In this document: positions 8,280 to 15,552 of the stretch, piece by piece
Layout of the letters: each line of letters starts with the position of its first letter
Numbering within the stretch: the stretch's first letter is position 1
Assembly (NCBI GenBank): GCA_011391125.1
Contig: JAABRE010000052.1
Location: 1 to 33,535 of the forward strand
Reading direction: 5' to 3'
Source of the DNA: Synechococcales cyanobacterium S06
GTDB lineage: Bacteria > Cyanobacteriota > Cyanobacteriia > Cyanobacteriales > JAABRE01
DNA: 33,535 nt
Made by a program: the position numbers and the translations under genes
The notes under the pieces: generated by a model
The model's input: the letters and a program-made list of their open reading frames with translations, nothing else
The model's database searches: none
Told to the model about the DNA's origin: nothing

Positions 8280-9455
8280 ATGAAGAAACGGATTTGCATT
8301 TTAGGAGGAGGATTTGGTGGACTTTATACAAGTTTAGGGTTACAAAAGTTTATTAAACAAAATCCTGATTACGAAGTCATTTTGATTGATCAAAATGATC
8401 ATTTATTATTTACTCCCCTGCTTTATGAATTGATTACCAACGAGTTAGAAGATTGGGAAATTGCGCCTAATTTTCAGAAATTGTTAGAAAATACGGGGAT
8501 TAAATTTTATCAAGATCTAATCAAGAATCTTGACTTAAAAAATCGAGAAATAGAGCTAGAAAATGGAGGAAAACTTAATTATGATTGTTTAGTTTTAACA
8601 GTTGGTCGGGAAGTTCGTTTAAATGGATTACCAGGAGTTAAGGAATTTACTTTTCCGTTTAGAACATTAGAAGATGTGCATAATTTAAAGGATAAACTAA
8701 CATCATTGCTCAATTCTGAAGTAGATAAAATTAAAGTTAGTATTATTGGAGGAGGTCCTAGTGGAGTAGAATTAGCGGGAAAAATAGCTGATAAATTAGA
8801 AAAACGCGGTGATGTCCATTTAATTACTAGGGATAATCGCATCCTAAGACACTTTACTGATGCAACCCGACAAAGTGCCATTAATGCTTTAAATAAACGA
8901 GGAGTTGCGATTAGTTTGAATACCAATATTAAAGAAATTAATTCTGATTTTATTACCTTTCAACAAGGAGCAGAAATTGGTATTTTCCCAACTAATTTGG
9001 TGATTTGGACTACGGGAACACAGGCAAGAAAATTAATCAATAATTTAGGAGCTTGTAATAATATCAGTCAATTGGTTTCTCTGGCAACATTACAATTACC
9101 TGATTATCCAGAAGTATTTGCTTTTGGGGATGTGGCGGAGGTTATTGATGGAAATAACAAAGTAGTCCCAGCGATGGCTCAAGCAACATATCAACAGGCC
9201 AATTTTGCTGCTAAAAATGTAGTGCGTTTTTTGCAGGGAAAAAAGTTAGGAAAGTTTCGTTATTTACACTTAGGAGAAATGTTAGCTTTAGGGAAAAATG
9301 ATTCAGCAATCACTAGCTTTGGTTTTCATTTACATGGGGGTTTTGCTAACCTAATTAGACGTTTAGTTTATCTGGAAAGAATGCCCACTTTTAAACATCG
9401 TTTTCAAGTGTTATCATTGTGGTTTAAAAAATTATTTAAAAGAGGCAAAAAATGA
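8280..9455 (+). CDS. ndbB: type-2 NAD(P)H:quinone dehydrogenase, NdbB/NDC1-like
   Basis: A 391-residue two-dinucleotide-fold flavoprotein. The FAD motif is RICILGGGFGGLYTSLGL (GGGFGG at 9-14) and the NAD(P) motif is SIIGGGPSGVELAGKIA (GGGPSG at 157-162). The late FAD contact is PEVFAFGDVAEV. The block LLYELITNELEDWEIAP closely resembles the Synechocystis NdbB type rather than NdbA or NdbC. NdbB/NDC1 reduces demethylphylloquinone before its methylation in vitamin K1 synthesis (established in Synechocystis and Arabidopsis). The basic C-terminus (WFKKLFKRGKK) may bind membrane. It overlaps the next gene by 4 nt (ATGA), so the two are translationally coupled. Confidence 0.85.
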   Translation: MKKRICILGGGFGGLYTSLGLQKFIKQNPDYEVILIDQNDHLLFTPLLYELITNELEDWEIAPNFQKLLENTGIKFYQDLIKNLDLKNREIELENGGKLNYDCLVLTVGREVRLNGLPGVKEFTFPFRTLEDVHNLKDKLTSLLNSEVDKIKVSIIGGGPSGVELAGKIADKLEKRGDVHLITRDNRILRHFTDATRQSAINALNKRGVAISLNTNIKEINSDFITFQQGAEIGIFPTNLVIWTTGTQARKLINNLGACNNISQLVSLATLQLPDYPEVFAFGDVAEVIDGNNKVVPAMAQATYQQANFAAKNVVRFLQGKKLGKFRYLHLGEMLALGKNDSAITSFGFHLHGGFANLIRRLVYLERMPTFKHRFQVLSLWFKKLFKRGKK

Positions 9456-11302
9456 AAAAAATACAGCAACTTTTCGGGTTAGATTTGCGATCTCTAGCCC
9501 TATTTAGAATGGGTTTAGCTTTAATAATAATCACAGATTTAATAATTCGTTTTCAAGACTTAAACGTTTTTTATACCGATCAAGGAGTCTTACCAAGAAG
9601 TGCTTTAATTAGTGAAGGTATTTTAAACCCATTATACTGGTCAATTTACTTCATTAATGGACAACCTTTAATAGTGGGAATGCTATTTATTTTCGCTATT
9701 TTCATGGCCTTTTGTATGTTAATAGGTTATCGAACCCGGTTAGCGACAATTGCATCTTGGGCCATGATTATTTCCTTACATAATCGTAATACAGCCTTAC
9801 TTTTTGCGGGTGATGATGTTTTACGCGCCTTACTATTTTGGGCGATGTTTTTACCATTAGGAGCGACATATTCCCTAGATAGTGCGTTAAATTCATCGAA
9901 AGAGAAAATACCGAAAAATATCCTCACGGGGGCAACTGTTGCTTTAGTCATTCAACAATGTTTTTTTTACATGATTTCGGTATTATTTAAAGGTAGTAGT
10001 ACCATCTGGTTTCCTGAAGGTACTGCAGTATATTATGCCTTTCATTTTGACCAATATGCTAAACCAGCAACTGCTTTTTTTGCGAATGCTCCTGAGCTAT
10101 TATTAAAATTAGCAACCTATGCAACTTTAATAGTGGAATTAATCGGACCATTATTTTTATTTATCCCCGTTTATACCACATTTTTTAGAACGGCTACGGT
10201 CATAACTTTTATCCTATTACATTTGTGTTTTGATGTAACTTTTGAAATCGGACTTTTTCCCTTACTAAGTGTTTCGAGTTGGTTAGCATATATTCCAACG
10301 CCAATTTGGGATTATTTCGAGGATAAAATAAGTACAGAAGAAAGGCAAGGATTAACAATTTATTATGATGCAGATTGTGGATTTTGCAAAAAAGTTGTCC
10401 ATATATTAAGGACTTTTTTAATCTTACCAAAAACCCCCTTATTAAAAGCACAGGAAGATGAATCAATATATGCAGATATGGAGGCAAATAATTCTTGGGT
10501 GGTCTTAGATTGGCAGGGAAATCGACGTTTCAAATGGGAAGCATTAATTTATGTAATTAGTTTGTCTCCCGTGTTTAAATTTCTAGTCCCAATTATGAGA
10601 ATACCTGTGTTATTTTCCCTGGGGACAAAATTCTATGAAACCGTCGCCACCAATCGTAAAATGGCGGGAATATTTACCAAACCATTAAAATTTCGCCCTT
10701 TAGAAGTGAAACCTTTTCTACTTTTAAATATTCTGACTTTATTCCTAATAACAGCGTCTTTTTTCTGGAATATCAGGAGTTTTGCTCAGTTAAAATATAA
10801 CCGTAGAACCGAGCAGCCAAAAGATGCAATTACCTTTCTTTACCACCTATTTAATCGTCGAACAATTAACAGTTTTGATTGGATTAGTCGAGTCACAAGA
10901 TTAGATCAATCGTGGAGTATTTTTGCACCTGCTCCGCCGCGGGATGATGGTTGGCACATTATCCAAGGAACATTAAAAGATGGCACCGAAGTGGATGTTT
11001 TATATGACAAAGAAGGTCCCGTAAATTGGGAAAAACCGAGTATAAAAGACCGGAATAAATTGTATAAAAATATGCAATGGCGGACCTATTTTATTAACCT
11101 AAATCGTAGTATTGGTGACACACTTTATCCCTATTATGCGAATTATTTGTGTCGGAATTGGAACGCAAATAATCAAGGCGAAAAACAGTTAGACAAATTC
11201 ACCATTTATTTTATGGATGAACGTACAGTACCCCCCGGAGAAGAGCAAAAAGTAGAGAAAAAAACAGATTGGGAGCAAGATTGTTCCCCGAAAAAAGAAT
11301 AA
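9452..11302 (+). CDS. HTTM-domain membrane protein with DCC thiol-disulfide domain
   Basis: A 616-residue polytopic membrane protein. Residues ~10-285 form an HTTM domain, the family that includes vitamin-K-dependent gamma-carboxylase: SLALFRMGLALIIITDL, YTDQGVLPR, then hydrophobic helices. The segment MISVLFKGSSTIWFPEGTA puts Lys180 where the carboxylase family has its essential lysine region (my alignment by eye). Residues ~300-410 form a DCC domain with the redox motif DADCGFC (Cys309, Cys312). A further helix at ~430-450 is followed by a soluble tail (WSIFAPAPPRDDGWHIIQG) typical of bacterial HTTM proteins. The product's substrate is unknown. It is coupled to the quinone reductase gene by a 4-nt overlap. 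Confidence 0.85.
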   Translation: MKKIQQLFGLDLRSLALFRMGLALIIITDLIIRFQDLNVFYTDQGVLPRSALISEGILNPLYWSIYFINGQPLIVGMLFIFAIFMAFCMLIGYRTRLATIASWAMIISLHNRNTALLFAGDDVLRALLFWAMFLPLGATYSLDSALNSSKEKIPKNILTGATVALVIQQCFFYMISVLFKGSSTIWFPEGTAVYYAFHFDQYAKPATAFFANAPELLLKLATYATLIVELIGPLFLFIPVYTTFFRTATVITFILLHLCFDVTFEIGLFPLLSVSSWLAYIPTPIWDYFEDKISTEERQGLTIYYDADCGFCKKVVHILRTFLILPKTPLLKAQEDESIYADMEANNSWVVLDWQGNRRFKWEALIYVISLSPVFKFLVPIMRIPVLFSLGTKFYETVATNRKMAGIFTKPLKFRPLEVKPFLLLNILTLFLITASFFWNIRSFAQLKYNRRTEQPKDAITFLYHLFNRRTINSFDWISRVTRLDQSWSIFAPAPPRDDGWHIIQGTLKDGTEVDVLYDKEGPVNWEKPSIKDRNKLYKNMQWRTYFINLNRSIGDTLYPYYANYLCRNWNANNQGEKQLDKFTIYFMDERTVPPGEEQKVEKKTDWEQDCSPKKE

Positions 11303-11308
11303 ATTTAA

Positions 11309-11340
11309 GGAGAGTAAAAATCTGATTTTTAGCCAAAAAA
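11309..11340. repeat. dispersed repeat shared with 31694-31722 (inverted)
   Basis: The stretch GGAGAGTAAAAATCTGATTT continuing into TTAGCCAAAAA here matches, in reverse complement and with about three differences, the sequence at 31694-31722. Both lie just after a stop codon region, one after the HTTM gene and one after the AraC gene. A second AAAAATCCGATTTTT string follows at 11347-11361. Confidence 0.6.
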
Positions 11341-11381
11341 ACTGGTAAAAAATCCGATTTTTGATGACAAATCCTTTATGT

Positions 11382-12473
11382 TTAAAGTTTTGGTTTAATG
11401 AACACAGAACCAAGACCAAAGGCGAGAATTAAGCCAAGAATACCATTAGATTCGGGGACTTGAGCAACATCTGAGCGATTCCAGCCGATAACATCAAAGG
11501 CCCGCAGGTCTAATTGACTAATTGTTACGAGTTCACCAGGAGCAGCCGTCGGATCTAGGATTCCCAAACCGGAGTTATCTTTCCAATGGCTCGCTTGACG
11601 ACCATCCCCAAAGTTTTTGCCAGTAGAAAAGTGAGCCAAATTGGTCGCTCCGCCATCAAGGGAAAAATATTTGGTCCTGGTATCGGCTGTCCAGTCAATA
11701 GCACCTACTGCAGTGCTATCGGCTGAATAACGATACATATCTAAGGGTGTGACGAAGGTAAACTCATTGTCACTAAATGGACCATTCACCGGTGGACTAT
11801 TAATATCTAAGATATCGACACCACTAGTAAAGCCCAGGGTATGACCAATTTCGTGAGTCGCAATCCCTATGAAGTCAAATGCTCCCCCAGTGATACCGTT
11901 AGTCGGGTCAAAGTCCCAGGAGAATTGATTACTAAATTCGATCGTTGCATCACTGGGGTCTGATGTTGTAAAACCCAAAGCTTTAGCGTTGGCAGTAGTT
12001 AGATTTATCAACTGATTGTTAAGATCTCCGTCGTTATCTAAATAAGGAGTTGCGCTACCCGAACCGTTGGGATTGTTGGAGGTTCGGTTGAGCAGAAGGT
12101 TGAAAGCACTGCCAGATTGTAGGTTAGCTACGGCGGTGTAATCATCTACAGATTTTTGATCCCAGGTGAGGGTATTTTTGAATTGATTATAAGTAACCCA
12201 TGCTTCTGACGAACCAGCTTGACCAAGAATACCTGTACCGAGGTCCCTGAATCCTATGTTGATATTCACAGTCACGGGATCAGTAAATATGCTTGACCAA
12301 CGATTGGCTGCGGTTTGGAAACCGGCGATCGCATTGGCAGCCATACTTGAATCATAGCTAAAATTAAAAGTGAGCGCCCAACTCGGAGCACTACTAGCAA
12401 CAATGAACCCGAGAGCTCCTGCTAGTGGTGAGAGGGATTTGAGGCATTTTGTGCGCTTAAAATGATTTAACAT
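11382..12473 (-). CDS. exported zinc metalloprotease with PEP-CTERM-like tail
   Basis: The 363-residue protein has a signal peptide (LAGALGFIVASSAPSWA, cleavage near 33) and a zinc-binding HExxHxxGF motif in GIATHEIGHTLGF (His207, Glu208, His211). The C-terminal sorting tail is VPESNGILGLILAFGLGSVF followed by a short basic end. Length and motif context (NRWSSIFTDPVTVNINIGF near the start, DLRAFDVIGW near the end) match what I know as the NF038122-type metalloproteases, which carry PEP-CTERM signals. The signal here reads VPES rather than VPEP. The protein should be exported and processed at the membrane by an exosortase not seen in this window. Its substrate is unknown. It converges on the HTTM gene. 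Confidence 0.82.
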   Translation of the reverse strand: MLNHFKRTKCLKSLSPLAGALGFIVASSAPSWALTFNFSYDSSMAANAIAGFQTAANRWSSIFTDPVTVNINIGFRDLGTGILGQAGSSEAWVTYNQFKNTLTWDQKSVDDYTAVANLQSGSAFNLLLNRTSNNPNGSGSATPYLDNDGDLNNQLINLTTANAKALGFTTSDPSDATIEFSNQFSWDFDPTNGITGGAFDFIGIATHEIGHTLGFTSGVDILDINSPPVNGPFSDNEFTFVTPLDMYRYSADSTAVGAIDWTADTRTKYFSLDGGATNLAHFSTGKNFGDGRQASHWKDNSGLGILDPTAAPGELVTISQLDLRAFDVIGWNRSDVAQVPESNGILGLILAFGLGSVFIKPKL

Positions 12474-12568
12474 TTATATTTAGTCGTAATTTCAGAAGCT
12501 TTAATATTTTTATAATAAACGGTTGTGTCAGTTTTTTCAGAGGTGACTAGAGAACCTGATCTAAGAGG

Positions 12569-12574
12569 TATAAT
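12569..12574 (+). promoter_or_regulatory. putative -10 box, copy 1 leader
   Basis: TATAAT occurs 129 nt before the copy 1 hicB start codon. A weak TGACTA lies 19 nt upstream of it as a possible -35. The same TATAAT is kept in copy 2. Confidence 0.35.
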
Positions 12575-12703
12575 TAGCTAAAATTAGGGTGTAATAATTG
12601 GGGCTTTAAAAGCATTTTTTCGAGAAAAAATTGACGAATTTGAGACTTAAGATTATTAAAATAAATCAAAAATATTATAAGATTAAAAAAGGAGGTCTTA
12701 ACG

Positions 12704-13052
12704 ATGAAATATCAAGTTAAATTATATAAAAGTGAAGAAGGATAGGCGTTGCATGACTCTGAGATGAAATTGTAGGGGCAATCCCTTGTGGTTGCCCCCG
12801 AAACGCTGATAGGGTAGGGACAAGCCCTACCCCTACATTGAAAATAAATATCAAATCATCTTGCATAGGTGCAACGCCGAAGGATACGCAGTTTGTTGTC
12901 CCATGTTACCCTGATGTTGGTCTCAGGGACAAACAAAAGAAGAAGCCTTAGAAAACATCAAAGATGCCATTCAACTTTATTTAGAAACAATTGAAGAATT
13001 AAATCAAGAAGAAGAATATCTTTATGATTTGCATTATGTTGAGGTGGGATAA
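12704..13052 (+). pseudogene. hicB: hicB antitoxin, copy 1, interrupted by a MITE and a stop
   Basis: The frame opens MKYQVKLYKSEEG as in the intact copy at 13597 and is then broken by 134 bp of inserted DNA at 12745-12878. After the insertion the homologous reading continues (YAVCCPML) but meets a TGA where copy 2 has GGA (CCCTGA versus CGGGGA). The rest, from AEEAL-like residues to HYVEVG, stays recognisable to the TAA at 13050-13052. A strong Shine-Dalgarno GGAGGT at 12691-12696 is kept. No functional antitoxin can come from this copy. Confidence 0.92.
12745..12878. mobile_element. 134-bp MITE with 9-bp terminal inverted repeats and 8-bp target duplication
   Basis: The insert starts GGCGTTGCA (12745-12753) and ends TGCAACGCC (12870-12878), a perfect 9-bp inverted terminal repeat. 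It is flanked by the direct repeat GAAGGATA at 12737-12744 and 12879-12886. The intact paralogous copy at 13597 has a single GAAGGATA at this site, which proves the insertion. Inside are two hairpins: one with arms GGGGCAA and TTGCCCC (12775-12798), the other with arms GGGTAGGG and CCCTACCC (12812-12832). It has no coding capacity, so a transposase must have acted in trans. Confidence 0.93.
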
Positions 13053-13057
13053 TTTTC

Positions 13058-13270
13058 AGGCCAAAATTATCAGGAATTAACCATTTACAAGCGGTGAGAG
13101 CGTTTAAAAAAGCGGGTTTTTATGTAATTAGACAAGGAAAACATATCTCGATGAGTAATGGCAAAAATACGATTATTATTCCTAGAAATAATCCCATAAA
13201 TCCTTATACAATGGGTGGTCTGATCAGAGATGCAGGTTTAACCATTGAGCAGTTTAAAGCACTTTTGTAA
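13058..13270 (+). pseudogene. hicA: hicA toxin, copy 1, start codon lost
   Basis: Codons 2-70 are open (PKLSGINHLQAVRAFKKAGF.., RQGKHISMSNGK, then NPYTMGGLIRDAGLTIEQFKALL) and the C-terminus is complete. However, the ATG of the paralogous copy is AGG here (13058-13060), and no nearby in-frame ATG or GTG with an SD can replace it. The His in RQGKHISM is the expected catalytic residue of HicA mRNA interferases. This copy keeps the natural end of the toxin, which copy 2 has lost. Confidence 0.85.
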
Positions 13271-13279
13271 CAAAAAAAT

Positions 13280-13418
13280 AGGATGAACATAGGGACTCCT
13301 ACACTAATTCACTACCTTTTGAAAGGATGAAAGTGTGATCAAAAAAAGAGATCGTAAAATTCGTTGATCTGACCACTCAAATTGGCAATTATGTGAACCC
13401 CATTGACCAAGAAAATTG
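13280..13418 (+). pseudogene. trhO fragment from the duplication
   Basis: The sequence CCTACACTAATTCACTACC (from 13297) and what follows matches 14327 onward in the intact trhO. It encodes recognisable [12 protein letters not shown], then a TGA, then TTQIGNYVNP. The first ~70 codons are missing, probably deleted at the shared string TGAACATA. The fragment stops where the second leader starts at 13419. Confidence 0.85.
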
Positions 13419-13460
13419 GTCAGTTTTTTCAGAGGAGACCAGAGAACCGGATCTAAGAGG

Positions 13461-13466
13461 TATAAT
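13461..13466 (+). promoter_or_regulatory. putative -10 box for hicB copy 2
   Basis: TATAAT lies 130 nt upstream of the intact hicB start, within a leader almost identical to that of copy 1. Conservation in both copies is weak support, since the duplication looks recent. Confidence 0.35.
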
Positions 13467-13596
13467 TAGCTAAAATTAGGGTGTAATAATTGGGGCTTTA
13501 AAAGCACTTTTTTCGAGAAAAAATTGACGAATTTGAGACTTAAAATTATTAAAATAAATCAAAAATATTATAAGATAAAAAAAGGAGGTCTTAACA

Positions 13597-13803
13597 ATGA
13601 AATATCAAGTTAAATTATACAAAAGTGAAGAAGGATACGCCGTTTGTTGTCCCATGTTACGGGGATGTTGGTCTCAAGGGCAAAAAAAAGAAGAAGCCTT
13701 AGAAAATATCAAGGATGCCATTCAACTTTATTTAGAAACAATTGAAGAATTAAATCAAGAAGAAGAATATCTTTATGATTTATATTATGTTGAGGTGGGA
13801 TAA
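13597..13803 (+). CDS. hicB: HicB-type antitoxin, intact copy
   Basis: A 68-residue HicB of the short UPF0150-like type: MKYQVKLYKSEEGYAVCCPMLRGCWSQG has the partial RNase H-like fold start, and KKEEALENIKDAIQLYLETIEEL is the characteristic helix. The tail is acidic. No C-terminal DNA-binding domain is present, so repression may depend on the complex. A perfect SD (AGGAGG, 13583-13588) precedes the ATG. It is followed after 5 nt by hicA copy 2, whose C-terminus is replaced, so this antitoxin may now have only a partial toxin partner. Confidence 0.9.
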   Translation: MKYQVKLYKSEEGYAVCCPMLRGCWSQGQKKEEALENIKDAIQLYLETIEELNQEEEYLYDLYYVEVG

Positions 13804-13808
13804 TTGTC

Positions 13809-13976
13809 ATGCCCAAATTATCAGGAATTAACCATTTACAAGCTGTGAGAGCGTTTAAAAAAGCGGGTTTTTCTATACTCAGACAAGGAAAACATATCTC
13901 GATGAGTAATGGCAAAAATACGATTATTATTCCTAGAAATAATCCCATTAACCCTTATACCATGGCTGGTAAGTAA
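13809..13976 (+). CDS. hicA: HicA-type toxin, C-terminally altered copy
   Basis: The 55-residue frame starts MPKLSGINHLQAVRAFKKAGFSILRQGKH (shown in parts: MPKLSGINHL, QAVRAFKKAGF, RQGKHISMS) and has the HicA dsRBD-like beta-alpha-beta core with the catalytic His in QGKHISM. It ends NPYTMAGK, where copy 1 continues GGLIRDAGLTIEQFKALL. The missing 33 nt are replaced by 92 nt (13971-14062) carrying a hairpin, after which the original tail TTTAAAGCACTTTTGTAA reappears. About 15 residues forming the last helix are lost. Activity is uncertain, because the core and the His are kept. It lies 5 nt after hicB. Confidence 0.8.
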   Translation: MPKLSGINHLQAVRAFKKAGFSILRQGKHISMSNGKNTIIIPRNNPINPYTMAGK

Positions 13977-14010
13977 GTGGTCATAATTATTGTCATATAT
14001 AAAAAAGTTC

Positions 14011-14057
14011 GTTGTTGGGCTTCAGCCCTATACCAGCTTGGGCTGAAGCCCAACAAC
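14011..14057. repeat. hairpin element with 18-bp arms inside the hicA copy 2 tail
   Basis: GTTGTTGGGCTTCAGCCC (14011-14028) and its exact reverse complement (14040-14057) flank an 11-nt loop. The GTTGGGCTTCAGCCC arm is a common cyanobacterial dispersed hairpin. Comparison with copy 1 shows that it sits in DNA that replaced 33 nt of hicA. Confidence 0.9.
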
Positions 14058-14102
14058 AAACCTTTAAAGCACTTTTGTAACGAAAAAATAGGAGTAAAAA
14101 TT

Positions 14103-14981
14103 ATGATAGTAGTAGCAGCCTTTTATAAATTTATTAAACTAGAAGATTACCGAGAAAAAAGAGCACCTTTGCTAACCTTTTGCCAAGAAAAAGATATTAA
14201 AGGGACAATTTTATTAGCAGAGGAAGGCATCAATTCAACCATTGCCGGTACTCGTGAAGCAATAAACGATTTTTTCAGTTATCTAAAATCAGATCCTCGT
14301 TTTTCAGATATTGAACATAAGGAATCCTACACTAATTCACTACCTTTTGAAAGGATGAAAGTATTATTAAAAAAAGAAATCGTCACATTAGGGGAAAAAA
14401 AAGTCGATCCCACCACCCAAGTCGGTAATTATGTTAACCCAAAAAACTGGAATCAATTAATCACAAATCCCGAAGTAGTTTTAGTAGATACTCGCAATGA
14501 TTATGAGGTGAAAATTGGCACTTTTAAAGGAGCAAAAAATCCTCAAACCCATTCATTTAGGGAGTTTCCTGAATATGTTAAAAATAATTTAGATCCAGAA
14601 AAAACGCCTAAAGTAGCGATGTTTTGTACCGGAGGAATTCGCTGCGAAAAATCCACTTCCTATTTATTAAGTCAAGGTTTTAAGGAAGTTTATCACCTAC
14701 AAGGAGGTATTCTTAAATATTTAGAAGAAGTACCAGAAAATGAAAGTTTATGGGAAGGAGAATGCTTCGTTTTTGATGAAAGAATTGCGGTTAAACATGG
14801 TTTAGAAAAGGGAAATTATACCCTGTGTTTTGGGTGTGGTCATCCCCTTTCTGAGTCGGAAAAACAATCAGATAAATATGAGGAAAGTGTTTGTTGTCCT
14901 TACTGTTATGATGATTTAACCGAGGAGAAAAGGGCGCGCCAATTAATGCGCAAAAGTCAGAATAAATATCATCTGAATTAA
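14103..14981 (+). CDS. trhO: tRNA uridine(34) hydroxylase, rhodanese-related
   Basis: I start at the ATG at 14103, preceded by TAGGAG; the frame is open upstream, but those residues come from the hairpin element. The 292-residue product has the YceA/TrhO layout. An N-terminal domain ([21 protein letters not shown]) is followed by a rhodanese domain with [17 protein letters not shown] and active-site loop [12 protein letters not shown] (Cys175, Cys181). A Cys-rich tail ([17 protein letters not shown]) could bind zinc. TrhO forms 5-hydroxyuridine at position 34 of tRNA anticodons (known for the E. coli family member). A decayed fragment of this gene lies at 13280-13418. Confidence 0.92.
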   Translation: MIVVAAFYKFIKLEDYREKRAPLLTFCQEKDIKGTILLAEEGINSTIAGTREAINDFFSYLKSDPRFSDIEHKESYTNSLPFERMKVLLKKEIVTLGEKKVDPTTQVGNYVNPKNWNQLITNPEVVLVDTRNDYEVKIGTFKGAKNPQTHSFREFPEYVKNNLDPEKTPKVAMFCTGGIRCEKSTSYLLSQGFKEVYHLQGGILKYLEEVPENESLWEGECFVFDERIAVKHGLEKGNYTLCFGCGHPLSESEKQSDKYEESVCCPYCYDDLTEEKRARQLMRKSQNKYHLN

Positions 14982-14986
14982 TTTAG

Positions 14987-15053
14987 TAGGGTGGGAATTT
15001 TGGCAATGAATTTTAATTATAATGAGAAATTTATTTAAAAAAATTCTCACCTT
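14987..15053. repeat. imperfect inverted repeat after trhO
   Basis: GGGTGGGAATTTT near 14988 and AAAATTCTCACCT near 15041 form an imperfect stem around an AT-rich core. The layout resembles the inverted repeat at 17846-17903. It may be a degenerate MITE or a terminator for trhO. Confidence 0.4.
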
Positions 15054-15093
15054 ATATTTAGGGTAACTAAACTCAAATTGGGAGCAAAAAAAG

Positions 15094-15552
15094 ATGACCA
15101 TGGTGACAGAAATTAACCAAATATCTTCACTTTATGAGCAAGATTTTTGTTTATGGATTGAAACTACAGTTAAGTTATTAAAAGAAAGGAATTTAAAGCA
15201 GTTAGATTATGATAATTTGATTGAAGAAATAGAAGGTATGGGAAGAAGTGAAAGGAGAGAATTAGAAAATAGATTAATTGTGTTAATTATGCACTTACTT
15301 AAATGTAAATATCAAGCCCATAAGTTATCTCAAAGCTGGATTATTACCATAAAAGAGCAGCGTCGTCAAGTTAAAAAAATCTTAAAAAATAGTCCTAGTC
15401 TGAGATCATATTTAGATAATATAATCTCAGAATGTTATCATTCAGCTAGGTTTGAAGCTTCAGAAGAAACTAAGTTAAATTTGGTTACTTTTCCAGAAAT
15501 TAATCCTTTTTCTTTAGCAGAAATCTTAAATGATGAATTTTTCTCAACTTAA
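15094..15552 (+). CDS. DUF29 family protein
   Basis: The 152-residue protein starts MTMVTEINQISSLYEQDF and shows the DUF29 pattern: LYEQDFCLWIETTVKLLKER, LDYDNLIEEIEGMGRSERRELENRL and a second helical half ending near PFSLAEIL. DUF29 proteins are abundant in cyanobacteria, often in many paralogues; they are helical and have no established activity. No membrane segment or signal peptide is visible. Met1 or Met3 could be the start. The stop overlaps the stop region of the convergent O-methyltransferase by 4 nt (15549-15552). Confidence 0.88.
   Translation: MTMVTEINQISSLYEQDFCLWIETTVKLLKERNLKQLDYDNLIEEIEGMGRSERRELENRLIVLIMHLLKCKYQAHKLSQSWIITIKEQRRQVKKILKNSPSLRSYLDNIISECYHSARFEASEETKLNLVTFPEINPFSLAEILNDEFFST

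Larger units (their letters stand above)
12527..13418 (+). repeat. tandem duplication, copy 1 (leader-hicB-hicA-trhO fragment)
   Basis: The sequence from 12527 (GTCAGTTTTTTCAGAGG) is repeated from 13419. The offset is 892 bp, or about 750 bp after removing the MITE and its target duplication. The copied unit holds a leader with TATAAT, hicB, hicA and part of trhO. The copy ends inside trhO, at the point where the second leader begins. Confidence 0.88.

Noticed and set aside
8579-8926. 115-codon minus-strand ORF inside ndbB
   Set aside because: Antisense shadow of a well-supported gene.
10209-10487. 92-codon minus-strand ORF inside the HTTM-DCC gene
   Set aside because: Antisense to conserved DCC motif codons; no recognisable domain.
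13977-14102. N-terminal extension of TrhO
   Set aside because: The 42 extra codons are encoded by the hairpin element and the old hicA tail; the SD and homology begin at 14103.
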